From Nocardia arthritidis NBRC 100137 (lineage in GTDB: Bacteria > Actinomycetota > Actinomycetes > Mycobacteriales > Mycobacteriaceae), in contig NZ_BDBB01000025.1 of assembly GCF_001612765.1 (NCBI RefSeq), positions 1 through 64,000 of the forward strand: 64,000 nucleotides of DNA, written 5' to 3'. Of the stretch, positions 1 to 8,073 are shown in pieces (positions within the stretch are counted from its first letter, which is position 1; each line of letters starts with the position of its first letter). The notes under the pieces were generated by a model. That model did no database searches. It had not been told where the DNA came from and saw only the letters and a program-made list of their open reading frames with translations. The translations under genes and the position numbers were made by a program.

Positions 1-301
1 CATTTCGGCGCACCCGGTGCCGTGTCCGATCCCGGACATCGTGCCCGGTGAACTCGGGGCAGGCGCGGGATGCGGGCGCTCTTGCCACCCATGGCTATTC
101 GCCGCGTTGCCCATCGTGCGCACATGTGGTTCACTCTCGGCAGAGATGCGATCGAAGGACGGTCGCGGAGTTCGGTGTGGGGGGAAGGGTCCTTTCCGAA
201 TCGGCACGGCGAACGGCCCGGGTCGTTCGACGATCAGGCGTCTCACCCAGGGACAACTGCATGCGGCCGATTCGGCCGCACCCGGGAAGGAAGCGCGAAA
301 A
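1..301. other. Leader region upstream of the first gene
   Basis: I see no convincing gene here. A plus-frame open run entering from the left edge ends at 51 and is too short to assign. The 3' part holds a hairpin at 262-280 (8-bp stem, loop ATT) and then a ribosome binding site, GGAAGG near 287, for the GTG start at 302. Longer open frames on both strands lack a plausible start and continue through low-complexity proline-codon sequence, so I treat them as shadows. The promoter probably lies within this stretch, but no consensus hexamers stand out. Confidence 0.4.
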
Positions 302-1345
302 GTGAAACATCGTAAGCCGAGTCGGGCGCAGCGAGCGATGGCGAGCACCTCGTTGCCACTGGCCACAGCGGCTGCAGTGGCCACTCTCTTCGCTGCTCCT
401 GCGGGTGCGGCTCCGAACGATCCGACCACTCCGCCGGCGCCTGCTCCCACGCAGCCGGGCGTGAACGAGTCGCCGAGCACCCCGGAGACCACGCAGCCGG
501 AGCCGAACAAGCCCGAGTCCAAGCAGGATCCGGAGAAGCCGGAGAGCAAGCCGACGCCGCGTCAGCCGGGCGTCACCACGCCGGAGTCGGACCACGCCGC
601 GCCCGACCAGAAGGATCCGAAGCTCGCCAAGCCGACCCAGCCGGGCGTGACCCCGCCTCGTGTGGCGCCGCTGCCGGTCCCCGGCCAGCAGAAGCCGAGC
701 GATCCGCAGGCCGCGGTCTCGCCGGACCAGGCCGCGCCGCAGCCCGGGCAGCAGGCGGCTCCGCAGCCCGGCCAGCAGGCCGCGCCGCAGCCGGACGCCC
801 AGAGCGGCAACGCCCAGGCACGGCAGCCGGACAGTTCCACGCTGGTGCAGCCGCAGGCGCAGCCGCGCTGGCAGGCGCCACGCATGGAGGCCGCCCCGGC
901 CGCCCCGGTCGTGGAGATGACCGGTCCGCACGCGGAGATCGGCGCGAACATCGACGGCGGCGCGTTGCTGCCGGGCCACGTGGCCAATACCCACCACTTC
1001 AGCAACGAGGCCGGGTACGTCGGCACCATCGGCTACCGCACGCCGACCGGCGCGGGCGAAGCCGGTGTCTCGGTGGAGTTCGTCGACAAGAACACGGTCA
1101 AGCTGACCACCTACACCGGTGGCGAGGGTCTGGCCTCGAACAACACCACCGCGGTGTTCGACACCACGCAGCTGAACCAGGCCAAGGCCGCGGTGGAGGA
1201 CTGGATCCGGGAGCAGCCGGGCGGCGCGGCCGCCCTGGAAGCCGCCGCACAGGTTAAGCTTCCGCTTCAGCCGGGCGACTTCGCTCCGCAAACCGTCGAC
1301 GTGGGTGGTGCCACCACGCAGTGGGGTGGTTCACTCCAGTACTGA
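302..1345 (+). CDS. Secreted proline-rich hypothetical protein
   Basis: 347 residues from GTG 302, chosen because GGAAGG lies upstream and this start begins a typical signal peptide: a basic N-terminus (KHRKPSRAQR), a hydrophobic Ala/Leu core, and an AGA-A cleavage site near residue 36. Next comes a long low-complexity stretch of about 150 residues rich in Pro, Gln, Glu and Lys, with TQPGV-like motifs recurring and a PGQQAAPQ repeat. The C-terminal 140 residues or so look folded (TGPHAEIGANIDGG to the end, closing in WGGSLQY). I do not recognise this domain. The protein probably spans or coats the cell envelope with its C-terminal domain outside. A terminator-like hairpin follows directly. 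The function is unknown, but the coding call is firm from codon bias and signal sequence. Confidence 0.8.
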   Translation: MKHRKPSRAQRAMASTSLPLATAAAVATLFAAPAGAAPNDPTTPPAPAPTQPGVNESPSTPETTQPEPNKPESKQDPEKPESKPTPRQPGVTTPESDHAAPDQKDPKLAKPTQPGVTPPRVAPLPVPGQQKPSDPQAAVSPDQAAPQPGQQAAPQPGQQAAPQPDAQSGNAQARQPDSSTLVQPQAQPRWQAPRMEAAPAAPVVEMTGPHAEIGANIDGGALLPGHVANTHHFSNEAGYVGTIGYRTPTGAGEAGVSVEFVDKNTVKLTTYTGGEGLASNNTTAVFDTTQLNQAKAAVEDWIREQPGGAAALEAAAQVKLPLQPGDFAPQTVDVGGATTQWGGSLQY

Positions 1346-1364
1346 CACGTGCTGTTTTCGACGG

Positions 1365-1392
1365 GTGGGGCGGCCGTTCGCGGCCGCCCCAC
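1365..1392 (+). terminator. Hairpin after the secreted protein gene
   Basis: This is a perfect 12-bp stem, GTGGGGCGGCCG paired with CGGCCGCCCCAC, with a TTCG tetraloop, starting 20 bp after the stop. It is followed by TTGTGTG rather than a T-run, so it is either a weak intrinsic terminator or an mRNA-stabilising hairpin. It separates the two genes around it, and the next gene has its own ribosome binding site. Confidence 0.6.
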
Positions 1393-1418
1393 TTGTGTGT
1401 CCTGGGAAAGGATTGGGT

Positions 1419-2429
1419 GTGACCTCCGAGGGTGATGCGAGGGAGAGCGAATCCGACCAGTCCGGTTCGGAGTTCGGTCCGTCGTTGGGGGAGTTCGGGC
1501 CGCCGGTTTCCGAGTTCGGGCCGCCCGTCGCGGAATTCGGTCCCCCGATGGGCGCGAACGCGGGCCCGGGCTGGCGGGTGCCGCAGCAGTCGACCGACCA
1601 CCCCGAACTAACCTGGCGTCCGGCAGGAGAGCCGGAGACGACGCCCGCACTGTCCCCGCAGTTTCGCGCGCCGGATTCGACGGTCTACTCCGAGCGGCCG
1701 GTCGCGCCGCCCGCGGCTGCCCAGCCCCAGCCGCCCGCCGCGGAGGCCCCGCGCCCGCAGTCCAAGGACGGCGAGCAGGACTCCTGGTGGAACCGGCCGA
1801 CGCTGGAAGGCGGCGTTCCGAAGCCTCCGCCGCCCTCGGAGTCGGCTCTGTCCTGGGCCGAGGACCCGATCGCCATGCGGCTTGCGCTGCGCCTTCCCGA
1901 GAAGCCCCCGCCTGCGCGGCGTAGCCCCTCGCGGCGCTGGGTCGTGCTGGGGACGCTCGCGGCGGTGGTGGCGTTGGTCGCGCTGACGGTGACCATCGTG
2001 ATGGCCGGCGGCAGCGATGACGGCCAGGACGGCACGGTTGCTTCGGCCGCCACCAGCGCCGTGGCGATGAACTGCCCGACCCGCACCGAGGGCAATGTCA
2101 CCTTCGGCAACGGCCCGGGTGATACGAGCAGTGGGATCCGAGCGATTCTCGGCTTCGAGCATGCGTACTATTCCGAGCGCAGCGCCACCCGCGCGCACAC
2201 TTTCGTAGCGCCGGACGCGAACGTCGAACCCCCTGTCGATCTGCAGAAAACCATCGACCAGCACATCCCGCAGGGCACGGCCTATTGCCTACGGATCGCG
2301 GAGATGGCCCCCGATCGATTCAACGTCGAGCTCACCGAACGCCGCCCCGATGGCACAGAGGCCAAGTACTTCCCCGTGATCACGACCGTGAACCTGGACG
2401 GACGGACCCTCATCTATCTGATCGATTGA
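1419..2429 (+). CDS. Single-pass membrane protein with heptad repeats
   Basis: 336 residues. GTG 1419 is preferred over upstream starts because GGAAAGG sits about 9 bp before it and the upstream extension would run through the terminator hairpin. The N-terminal half is disordered and proline rich and opens with four near-identical 7-residue repeats around EFGPP (residues 18-45). A single hydrophobic segment at about 174-198 follows a basic RRSPSRRW stretch, which predicts an N-in, C-out topology. The roughly 120-residue extracytoplasmic domain starts with a Cys near CPTRTEGNVTFGNG and resembles small NTF2-like actinobacterial envelope domains, although I cannot name it with confidence. It lies 73 bp after the secreted protein gene, so the two may work together at the envelope. 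Confidence 0.75.
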   Translation: MTSEGDARESESDQSGSEFGPSLGEFGPPVSEFGPPVAEFGPPMGANAGPGWRVPQQSTDHPELTWRPAGEPETTPALSPQFRAPDSTVYSERPVAPPAAAQPQPPAAEAPRPQSKDGEQDSWWNRPTLEGGVPKPPPPSESALSWAEDPIAMRLALRLPEKPPPARRSPSRRWVVLGTLAAVVALVALTVTIVMAGGSDDGQDGTVASAATSAVAMNCPTRTEGNVTFGNGPGDTSSGIRAILGFEHAYYSERSATRAHTFVAPDANVEPPVDLQKTIDQHIPQGTAYCLRIAEMAPDRFNVELTERRPDGTEAKYFPVITTVNLDGRTLIYLID

Positions 2430-2437
2430 CCTCATCT

Positions 2438-2452
2438 TCTCAAAATATGAGA
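2438..2452. promoter_or_regulatory. Inverted repeat in the aminotransferase promoter region
   Basis: TCTCAAAATATGAGA has 5-bp arms TCTCA/TGAGA around an AT-rich centre, lying between the previous stop and the aminotransferase start. The AT-rich core stands out in this GC-rich DNA and could be an operator or overlap a -10 element. No regulator gene is adjacent. Confidence 0.3.
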
Positions 2453-2517
2453 TTCTGATTTCAGACTCTGGTATGAATGTGCGACAGTGGGGTATCGCGC
2501 ATTCCTCGGAGGTGTCC

Positions 2518-3696
2518 ATGTCGTCGATCACTCCACCGTTGGCCCGGCGTCTCGGTGGTCTGCAGAGTTCGGCGATTCGCGATCTGTTGAAGGTGGCCGC
2601 GCGCGACGACGTCGTCAGTCTGGCGGGCGGCCTGCCCGATGAGCAGTTGATGCCGCGCGACCGGATCGCGCAGGCCGCGGAGTCGGCGCTGGCGGACCGG
2701 GCGCGACTGCAATACACCGAATCAGCGGGCTGGGGCCCGTTGCGTGACGTGCTCGCGGCACGCGAGACCGTGCGGCTGGGGCGGCCGGTGCCGCTCGAGG
2801 AGGTGTTCGTCACCCACGGTTCGCAGCAGGCGCTGTCGCTGCTCGCCGAGGTGCTGCTGGATCCGGGTGCGCTCGTCGTGGTCGAGGATCCGGCGTACGT
2901 CGGCGCGCTGCAGGTGTTCCGTGCCGCCGGATCGCGCATCGTGACCGTCGCGCTGGATGCCGAGGGCATGCGGGTCGACGCACTGGCCGACCTGCTCGGC
3001 CGCGGCGAGCGGCCCGCGCTGGTGCACACCGTGAGCAATTTCCACAATCCGCGCGGCGTCACCATGAGCCCGGTGCGTCGTCGTGAGCTCGCCGAACTCG
3101 CCGAGCGGTATGGATTCTGGGTGATCGAAGACGATCCATACGGCGAGTTGTGGTTCGATAGCCCGTCGCCGGAGCCGGTCGCGGCGTATTCGCCCCACGT
3201 GATCCGGCTGTCGAGCGCGTCGAAGACGCTGGCCCCGAGCTTACGGGTGGGCTGGATGACCGCGCCCGACGCGGTGTGCAGAGGTGTGGAGTTGCTGAAG
3301 CAGGGCGCGGACCTGTGCGGATCCGCGCTGACCCAGCAGATCGCCGCCGAGCTGCTCGCCGATGCCGACTGGCTGGGGGCGCATGTGCGGGAGATCCGGC
3401 GCGTCTACGGTGCGCGAGCGCGTGTCCTGGTGGACGAGCTGCGCATGCGGTTCGGTGACCGGCTGGTGAGCACCGACGCCGCGGGTGGCATGTTCGTGTG
3501 GGTCGATTTCACCGACGGCACCGACACCGTGGATCTGTTGCCCCGCGCCGTCGATCTCGGCGTGGCCTACGTCCCCGGCGAGGCGTTCGCGGTCTCCGGC
3601 GCTCATCGGAATTCGATGCGTCTGTGCTTCACGACCTCCGAGGCGGCGACGCTTCGGGAGGCGGTCGCGCGCTTGGCACACGCGATAGGTGAATAG
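2518..3696 (+). CDS. PLP-dependent class I/II aminotransferase
   Basis: 392 residues from ATG 2518, chosen for the strong GGAGG 5-9 bp upstream; an in-frame ATG at 2473 has no such site. It is a fold-type I aminotransferase of the 2-aminoadipate/aromatic aminotransferase-like group (the MocR catalytic-domain group without the HTH). Visible motifs are SLAGGLPDEQLMP near the N-terminus, the YTESAGWGPLRD segment, HNPRG (substrate/PLP loop), EDDPYGEL (the Asp binding the pyridine nitrogen), SSASKTLAPSLRVGW (Schiff-base Lys in SKT) and a C-terminal RLCFTT Arg binding a carboxylate. The substrate cannot be read from sequence. It is a cytosolic enzyme, transcribed alone or with the small secreted peptide 83 bp downstream. 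Confidence 0.9.
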   Translation: MSSITPPLARRLGGLQSSAIRDLLKVAARDDVVSLAGGLPDEQLMPRDRIAQAAESALADRARLQYTESAGWGPLRDVLAARETVRLGRPVPLEEVFVTHGSQQALSLLAEVLLDPGALVVVEDPAYVGALQVFRAAGSRIVTVALDAEGMRVDALADLLGRGERPALVHTVSNFHNPRGVTMSPVRRRELAELAERYGFWVIEDDPYGELWFDSPSPEPVAAYSPHVIRLSSASKTLAPSLRVGWMTAPDAVCRGVELLKQGADLCGSALTQQIAAELLADADWLGAHVREIRRVYGARARVLVDELRMRFGDRLVSTDAAGGMFVWVDFTDGTDTVDLLPRAVDLGVAYVPGEAFAVSGAHRNSMRLCFTTSEAATLREAVARLAHAIGE

Positions 3697-3779
3697 ATTC
3701 GGGCGCAACGAGTTTCGATTGCCTCCGGATGGATTCACCCGATAGGGTTGCGCACATCCAATAGGAGGGGAGTAATTCG

Positions 3780-3896
3780 ATGATCGTGAAAATGCTTGCG
3801 AGCGCTGTGATTGCCGTCGGCATGGTCTCGCTGGTGCCGGGTGTCGCTTCGGCGCACCACTGCCAGCCGGTGACGACGTGGTGCCATCCGGGCTAG
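3780..3896 (+). CDS. Small secreted peptide with two cysteines (38 aa)
   Basis: ATG 3780 is preceded by AGGAGGGG at the proper distance. The 38-residue product begins MIVKMLASAVIAVG, a short Lys-containing hydrophobic signal peptide, with a likely cleavage after VASA. That leaves a mature peptide of about 13 residues, HHCQPVTTWCHPG, with two Cys six residues apart and three His. It could form one disulphide or bind a metal. A perfect 16-bp hairpin terminator follows 37 bp later, so the unit has its own ribosome site and terminator. I do not recognise the family. The strong translation signals and clean signal peptide make it credible despite its size. Confidence 0.65.
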   Translation: MIVKMLASAVIAVGMVSLVPGVASAHHCQPVTTWCHPG

Positions 3897-3932
3897 CCGA
3901 GTCGCCGGCCGGGACCCAGTCTCGGCTACCTC

Positions 3933-3967
3933 GATCGGGCCGGTTCGATCTTCGAACCGGCCCGATC
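3933..3967 (+). terminator. Strong bidirectional hairpin terminator
   Basis: This is a perfect 16-bp stem (arm GATCGGGCCGGTTCGA) closing a three-base TCT loop, followed by TTCGTCTCG. It sits between the small peptide gene and the convergent glpK gene and can stop transcription from both sides. Confidence 0.75.
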
Positions 3968-4130
3968 TTCGTCTCGCGGGTCTACGGCGAAACCGGGCGT
4001 CCGGCGACACTGCCCCGCGCAAAGCTCGTCAGAATCGGCACGCGGCGGTCACCGGTCGCTTCCGGGCCGGGTGGGACGGGCTAGTGGAATGGATGCGGTA
4101 CGGCGAGCGAAATCCCATCCGGTGCGGTCG

Positions 4131-5630
4131 TCAGTCCACCCAGCCGTAGGTGCGCTCGACGGCCTTGTTCCACGCGGCGTAGTGCTCGGCCCGGTCGGCG
4201 TCCGACATCGCGGGTTGCCAGGTCTTGTCGGCGGTCCAGTTGGCGCGGATGTCGTCGGTGCCCGCCCAGTAGCCGACGGCGAGCCCGGCCGCGTACGCCG
4301 CGCCGAGCGCGGTGGTCTCGTTGACCACCGGGCGCACCACGGGCACGTCGAGGATGTCGGATTGGAACTGCATGAGCAGGTCGTTGCCGACCATGCCGCC
4401 GTCCACCTTCAACGTGGTCAGCTCCAGGCCGAGCCGCTGGGACTCGGCGTCCGCGCGCATCGCGTCGACCACCTCACGGGTCTGGAACGCGGTGGATTCC
4501 AGCACCGCGCGCGCGAGGTGCGCTTTGGTGACGAAACGGGTGAGCCCGGCGATCACGCCGCGCGCGTCCGGACGCCAGCGGGGAGCGAACAACCCCGAGA
4601 AGGCGGGGACGATGTAGGCGCCGCCGTTGTCGCCGACGCTGCGGGCCAGCGGTTCGATCTCGTCGGCGGCGGAGATTATGCCGAGGTTGTCACGGAACCA
4701 CTGCACCAGCGAGCCGGTGACCGCGATGGAGCCTTCCAAGGCGTAAACCGCGTCCGCGTCGCCGAGGCGGTAACACACCGTGGTGAGCAGGCCGTGCTTG
4801 CTGAACACCGGTGTGGTGCCGGTATTGAGCAGCATGAAATTGCCGGTGCCGTAGGTGTTCTTGGCCTCGCCCGGCGACAGGCAAGCCTGGCCGAAGGTGG
4901 CGGCCTGCTGGTCGCCGAGGATGCCTGCGACCGGCACCCCGGCCAGCGGTCCGGAACTGATGGGGGCGTAGACCTCCGAGGAACTGCGCACCTGCGGCAG
5001 CATCGACTCCGGCACGCCGAACTCCGCGCAGATCTCCGGATCCCACTGCAAGGAGCGCAGGTCCAACAGCATGGTGCGGGAGGCGTTGGTCACATCGGTG
5101 ATGTGCTCGCCGGTGAGATTCCACAGCAGCCAGCTGTCGACGGTGCCGAAGCACAGCTCGCCCGCCTCCGCGCGCTCTCGCACACCGGGCACGTTGTCCA
5201 GGATCCAGCGCAGCTTCGGCCCCGCGAAATAGGTGGAGAGCGGGAGCCCGGTGCGATGCTGGTAGCGGGCCGGTCCCGCGTCGCCGCCGAGTTCGGCGCA
5301 CAGCCGGTCGGTGCGGGTGTCCTGCCAGACGATCGCGTTGTACACCGGCCGCCCGGTCGCGCGGTCCCACACCACTGTCGTCTCGCGCTGATTGGTGACG
5401 CCCACCGCGGCGATGTCCTCAGCGCTGAGCCCGCTGCGCCGCAACACGTCACCGAGGACGAATTCGGTATCGCGCCAGATGGTTTCGGGATCGTGCTCCA
5501 CCCAGCCCGGTTGCGGGAAGATCTGCTCGTGCTCGCGCTGGGCGACGCCGACGACGTGCCCCTGCCGGTCGAAGACGATGCACCGACTCGAGGTCGTGCC
5601 CTGATCGATGGCGGCCACGTAGCGACGCAT
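4131..5630 (-). CDS. glpK: Glycerol kinase
   Basis: 499 residues, the usual glycerol kinase length. It catalyses ATP + glycerol to sn-glycerol 3-phosphate in the cytosol, trapping imported glycerol. FGGY-kinase signatures are clear: DQGTTSSRCIVFD at residues 9-21, the SYSTFEW-equivalent WVEHDPETIW, QNQRE-type TNQRET, NAIVWQDTRT, and TYGTGNFMLLNTG in the second domain with VDGGMVGNDLLMQFQ near the C-terminus. ATG 5630 is chosen because the product begins MRRYVAAIDQG as in homologues. A long open frame upstream is non-coding. It is divergent from glpD, with about 670 bp between them, and together they take glycerol to dihydroxyacetone phosphate. Confidence 0.97.
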   Translation of the reverse strand: MRRYVAAIDQGTTSSRCIVFDRQGHVVGVAQREHEQIFPQPGWVEHDPETIWRDTEFVLGDVLRRSGLSAEDIAAVGVTNQRETTVVWDRATGRPVYNAIVWQDTRTDRLCAELGGDAGPARYQHRTGLPLSTYFAGPKLRWILDNVPGVRERAEAGELCFGTVDSWLLWNLTGEHITDVTNASRTMLLDLRSLQWDPEICAEFGVPESMLPQVRSSSEVYAPISSGPLAGVPVAGILGDQQAATFGQACLSPGEAKNTYGTGNFMLLNTGTTPVFSKHGLLTTVCYRLGDADAVYALEGSIAVTGSLVQWFRDNLGIISAADEIEPLARSVGDNGGAYIVPAFSGLFAPRWRPDARGVIAGLTRFVTKAHLARAVLESTAFQTREVVDAMRADAESQRLGLELTTLKVDGGMVGNDLLMQFQSDILDVPVVRPVVNETTALGAAYAAGLAVGYWAGTDDIRANWTADKTWQPAMSDADRAEHYAAWNKAVERTYGWVD

Positions 5631-5687
5631 GCGTGCAGTGTATTTGGCTGTGTTGGTTTTCCAGCGCCTTCGGGCCGCGAACGGTGC

Positions 5688-6164
5688 ATGCCCGGTCTCG
5701 CTTCGCTCGAAATCGGGGTCGAGGTGTTGCTGGGCGCGTTGGTGTGCAGGTTCCGGCAGCGCAGCTCGACCGGCGGCAGGTCTCACCGGGACCAGCTGAT
5801 GGATGGCTTGGAGGCAGCTACCGATTGGACGCGGGTGCAAGTACTCGGCTACGACGACGGCTACCGCTGCGCCTTCATCCGGCTGATCGAGATCATGGTC
5901 GACGCCGAGCGCGGCGATGACTCGCGGTTTTCGGCACACGGCGGCGGCCACCGCGGGTTCGCGACGCTCATGGAATGCCTGGTTCGAACCAACGGCATCG
6001 ACCGGCTGCGCGCGCTGACTTCCCCGGCGCCCGATTGCGGCCGGTGCGTCCCGGCCCTTTCCAGCCTTTCGAGGGGGAGCGCGGTCGAAACGGAGTGGAT
6101 GGTGAGTGCTGCGTGGTGTCGGCTGCCTCACTGGGCGGTGGGGGGATACCCGACGCTCGGTTAG
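5688..6164 (+). CDS. Possible small hypothetical protein between glpK and glpD
   Basis: This open frame would give 158 residues from ATG 5688, or 121 from ATG 5799. The stretch 5720-6010 has G/C in almost every third codon position and reads like a folded protein (VQVLGYDDGYRCAF, IEIMVDAERGDD, FATLMECLVRTNGID). The last 45 codons are less biased. No good ribosome binding site precedes either start, and I recognise no domain. It may be a real lineage-specific gene, the tail of a decayed gene, or a chance frame. Nothing else explains the 5631-6296 interval, which must also carry the divergent glpK and glpD promoters. Confidence 0.3.
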   Translation: MPGLASLEIGVEVLLGALVCRFRQRSSTGGRSHRDQLMDGLEAATDWTRVQVLGYDDGYRCAFIRLIEIMVDAERGDDSRFSAHGGGHRGFATLMECLVRTNGIDRLRALTSPAPDCGRCVPALSSLSRGSAVETEWMVSAAWCRLPHWAVGGYPTLG

Positions 6165-6296
6165 GGTGGATCTTGTTACCGGCGAGTAGGCCGGGGCGAC
6201 ACGAACCGGGGCGCGGGCGGTCGATCCGTGGCGGTTCGCCTAGCCTGGACCTGAACGCTCGATCGGACACATCCGCGTCGGCTGGAGGAGTCGAGC

Positions 6297-8030
6297 ATGG
6301 CCAAGAAACCGGATTCGCAGGCCCTCGGGCCGGAGCAGCGCAGGGTGGCCTGGGAGCGCTTCGGCAAGGATCATTTCGATGTGGTCGTCGTCGGCGGTGG
6401 CGTGGTGGGGGCGGGCATCGCGTTGGACGCGGCGACGCGTGGGTTGCAGGTCGCCCTGGTCGAGGCCCGCGATCTCGGGTCGGGCACCTCCAGCCGGTCG
6501 TCGAAGATGTTCCACGGCGGGCTGCGGTATCTGGAACAGCTGGAGTTCGGATTGGTGCGCGAGGCGCTGCGGGAACGCGAGCTCACGCTGTCCACCCTGG
6601 CGCCGCACCTGGTGAAGCCGCTGCGGTTCCTGTACCCGCTGACCCACCGGGTCTGGGAGCGACCGTATGTGGCCGCCGGCCTGGTTCTCTACGACACCAT
6701 GGGCGGCGCCAAATCTGTGCCGGGTCAACAGCATCTGACCCGCGCGGGCGCTCTGCGGCTGGCGCCGGGGCTGCGGCGCGACTCGCTGATCGGCGGTGTC
6801 GCCTACTACGACACAGTCGTCGACGACGCGCGCCACACCATGATGGTGGCGCGCACGGCCGCGCACTACGGCGCGGTGATCCGCACGTCCACGCAGGTGG
6901 TCGGGTTCCTGCGGGAGTCCGACCGGGTGGTCGGCGTGAAGGTGCGCGACACCGAGGACGGGCGTACCGGCGAGGTCCGTGGCCATGTGGTGATCAACGC
7001 GACCGGCGTGTGGACCGACGAAGTCCAAGCCCTGTCGCACCAGCGGGGCCGGTTCCACGTGCGGGCTTCGAAAGGCGTGCACATCGTGGTGCCCAGAGAC
7101 CGGATCGTCAGCGACACCGCGATCATCCTGCGCACCGCGACTTCGGTGCTGTTCGTCATCCCCTGGGGCGCTCACTGGATCATCGGCACCACCGACACGG
7201 ACTGGAATCTCGACCTGGCCCACCCGGCCGCGACCAAGGCCGATATCGACTACCTGCTGAAGCGGGTGAACGAGGTGCTGGTCACGCCGCTCACCCCCGA
7301 CGACATCGACGGTGTGTACGCCGGGCTGCGCCCGCTGCTGGCGGGAGAGAGCGACGTGACGTCCAAGCTGTCGCGCGAGCACGCGGTCGCGCGGGTCGCA
7401 CCCGGTCTGATCGGCATCGCGGGTGGCAAGTACACCACCTATCGCGTGATGGCCTACGACGCGGTAGACGAAGTGGCCGAGGACATTCCGGCCCGGGTCT
7501 CGCCGTCGGTCACCGCGAAGGTGCCGCTGCTGGGCGCCGACGGGTATTTCGCGCTGGTCAATCAGACCGTGCAACTGGCCGAGACCTTCGGCGTGCATCC
7601 GTACCGGATCAAGCACCTGCTGGACCGGTACGGATCGCTCATCGAGGAGGTCATGGCCTTCGCCGCCGACAAACCCGAACTCCTGCAGCCGATTACGGAC
7701 GCACCATCCTATCTACAGGTGGAGGCGGTCTACGCGGCGGCAGCCGAGGGCGCCCTGCACCTGGACGACGTCCTGGCCCGGCGGACCAGGATCTCGATCG
7801 AGTATCCGCATCGCGGAGCCAATTGTGCCGAGCAGGTGGCCCAGCTGATCGCACCCATCCTGGGCTGGGACGACGAGGAGATCGACCGAGAGGTCCAGAC
7901 CTATCAGGCGCGGGTCGACGCGGAGGTCCACTCGCAGACCCAACCGGACGATGCCTCGGCCGATGCCCTGCGGATCGCGGCTCCTGAGCCGCGCCCCGAG
8001 ATTCTGGAGCCGGTGCCATCCGAAGGGTGA
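6297..8030 (+). CDS. glpD: Glycerol-3-phosphate dehydrogenase, FAD-dependent
   Basis: 577 residues, matching actinobacterial GlpD. It oxidises sn-glycerol 3-phosphate to dihydroxyacetone phosphate at the membrane, passing electrons to menaquinone. ATG 6297 has GGAGGAG 8 bp upstream. The N-terminus carries the FAD dinucleotide-binding fold (VVVVGGGVVGAGIA, about residues 28-41) and the GlpD signature SSRSSKMFHGGLRYLEQ. WGAHWIIGTTDTDW and GIAGGKYTTYR are conserved FAD and substrate motifs, and the C-terminal cap domain (from about residue 400) is present. Gene order next to lhr/nei recalls glpD2 of M. tuberculosis. The last 25 residues are acidic and variable. Confidence 0.96.
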   Translation: MAKKPDSQALGPEQRRVAWERFGKDHFDVVVVGGGVVGAGIALDAATRGLQVALVEARDLGSGTSSRSSKMFHGGLRYLEQLEFGLVREALRERELTLSTLAPHLVKPLRFLYPLTHRVWERPYVAAGLVLYDTMGGAKSVPGQQHLTRAGALRLAPGLRRDSLIGGVAYYDTVVDDARHTMMVARTAAHYGAVIRTSTQVVGFLRESDRVVGVKVRDTEDGRTGEVRGHVVINATGVWTDEVQALSHQRGRFHVRASKGVHIVVPRDRIVSDTAIILRTATSVLFVIPWGAHWIIGTTDTDWNLDLAHPAATKADIDYLLKRVNEVLVTPLTPDDIDGVYAGLRPLLAGESDVTSKLSREHAVARVAPGLIGIAGGKYTTYRVMAYDAVDEVAEDIPARVSPSVTAKVPLLGADGYFALVNQTVQLAETFGVHPYRIKHLLDRYGSLIEEVMAFAADKPELLQPITDAPSYLQVEAVYAAAAEGALHLDDVLARRTRISIEYPHRGANCAEQVAQLIAPILGWDDEEIDREVQTYQARVDAEVHSQTQPDDASADALRIAAPEPRPEILEPVPSEG

Positions 8031-8073
8031 GCCGGCCGGTATACCCGGTGGACGGTCGCACCCCGGAGTGCAA

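Noticed and set aside
131..1291. Long minus-strand open frame of 386 codons opposite the Pro-rich secreted protein
   Set aside because: It is a mirror of proline/glutamine-rich codons, made of Arg/Leu/Gly runs without a domain or ribosome site. The plus frame has a signal peptide.
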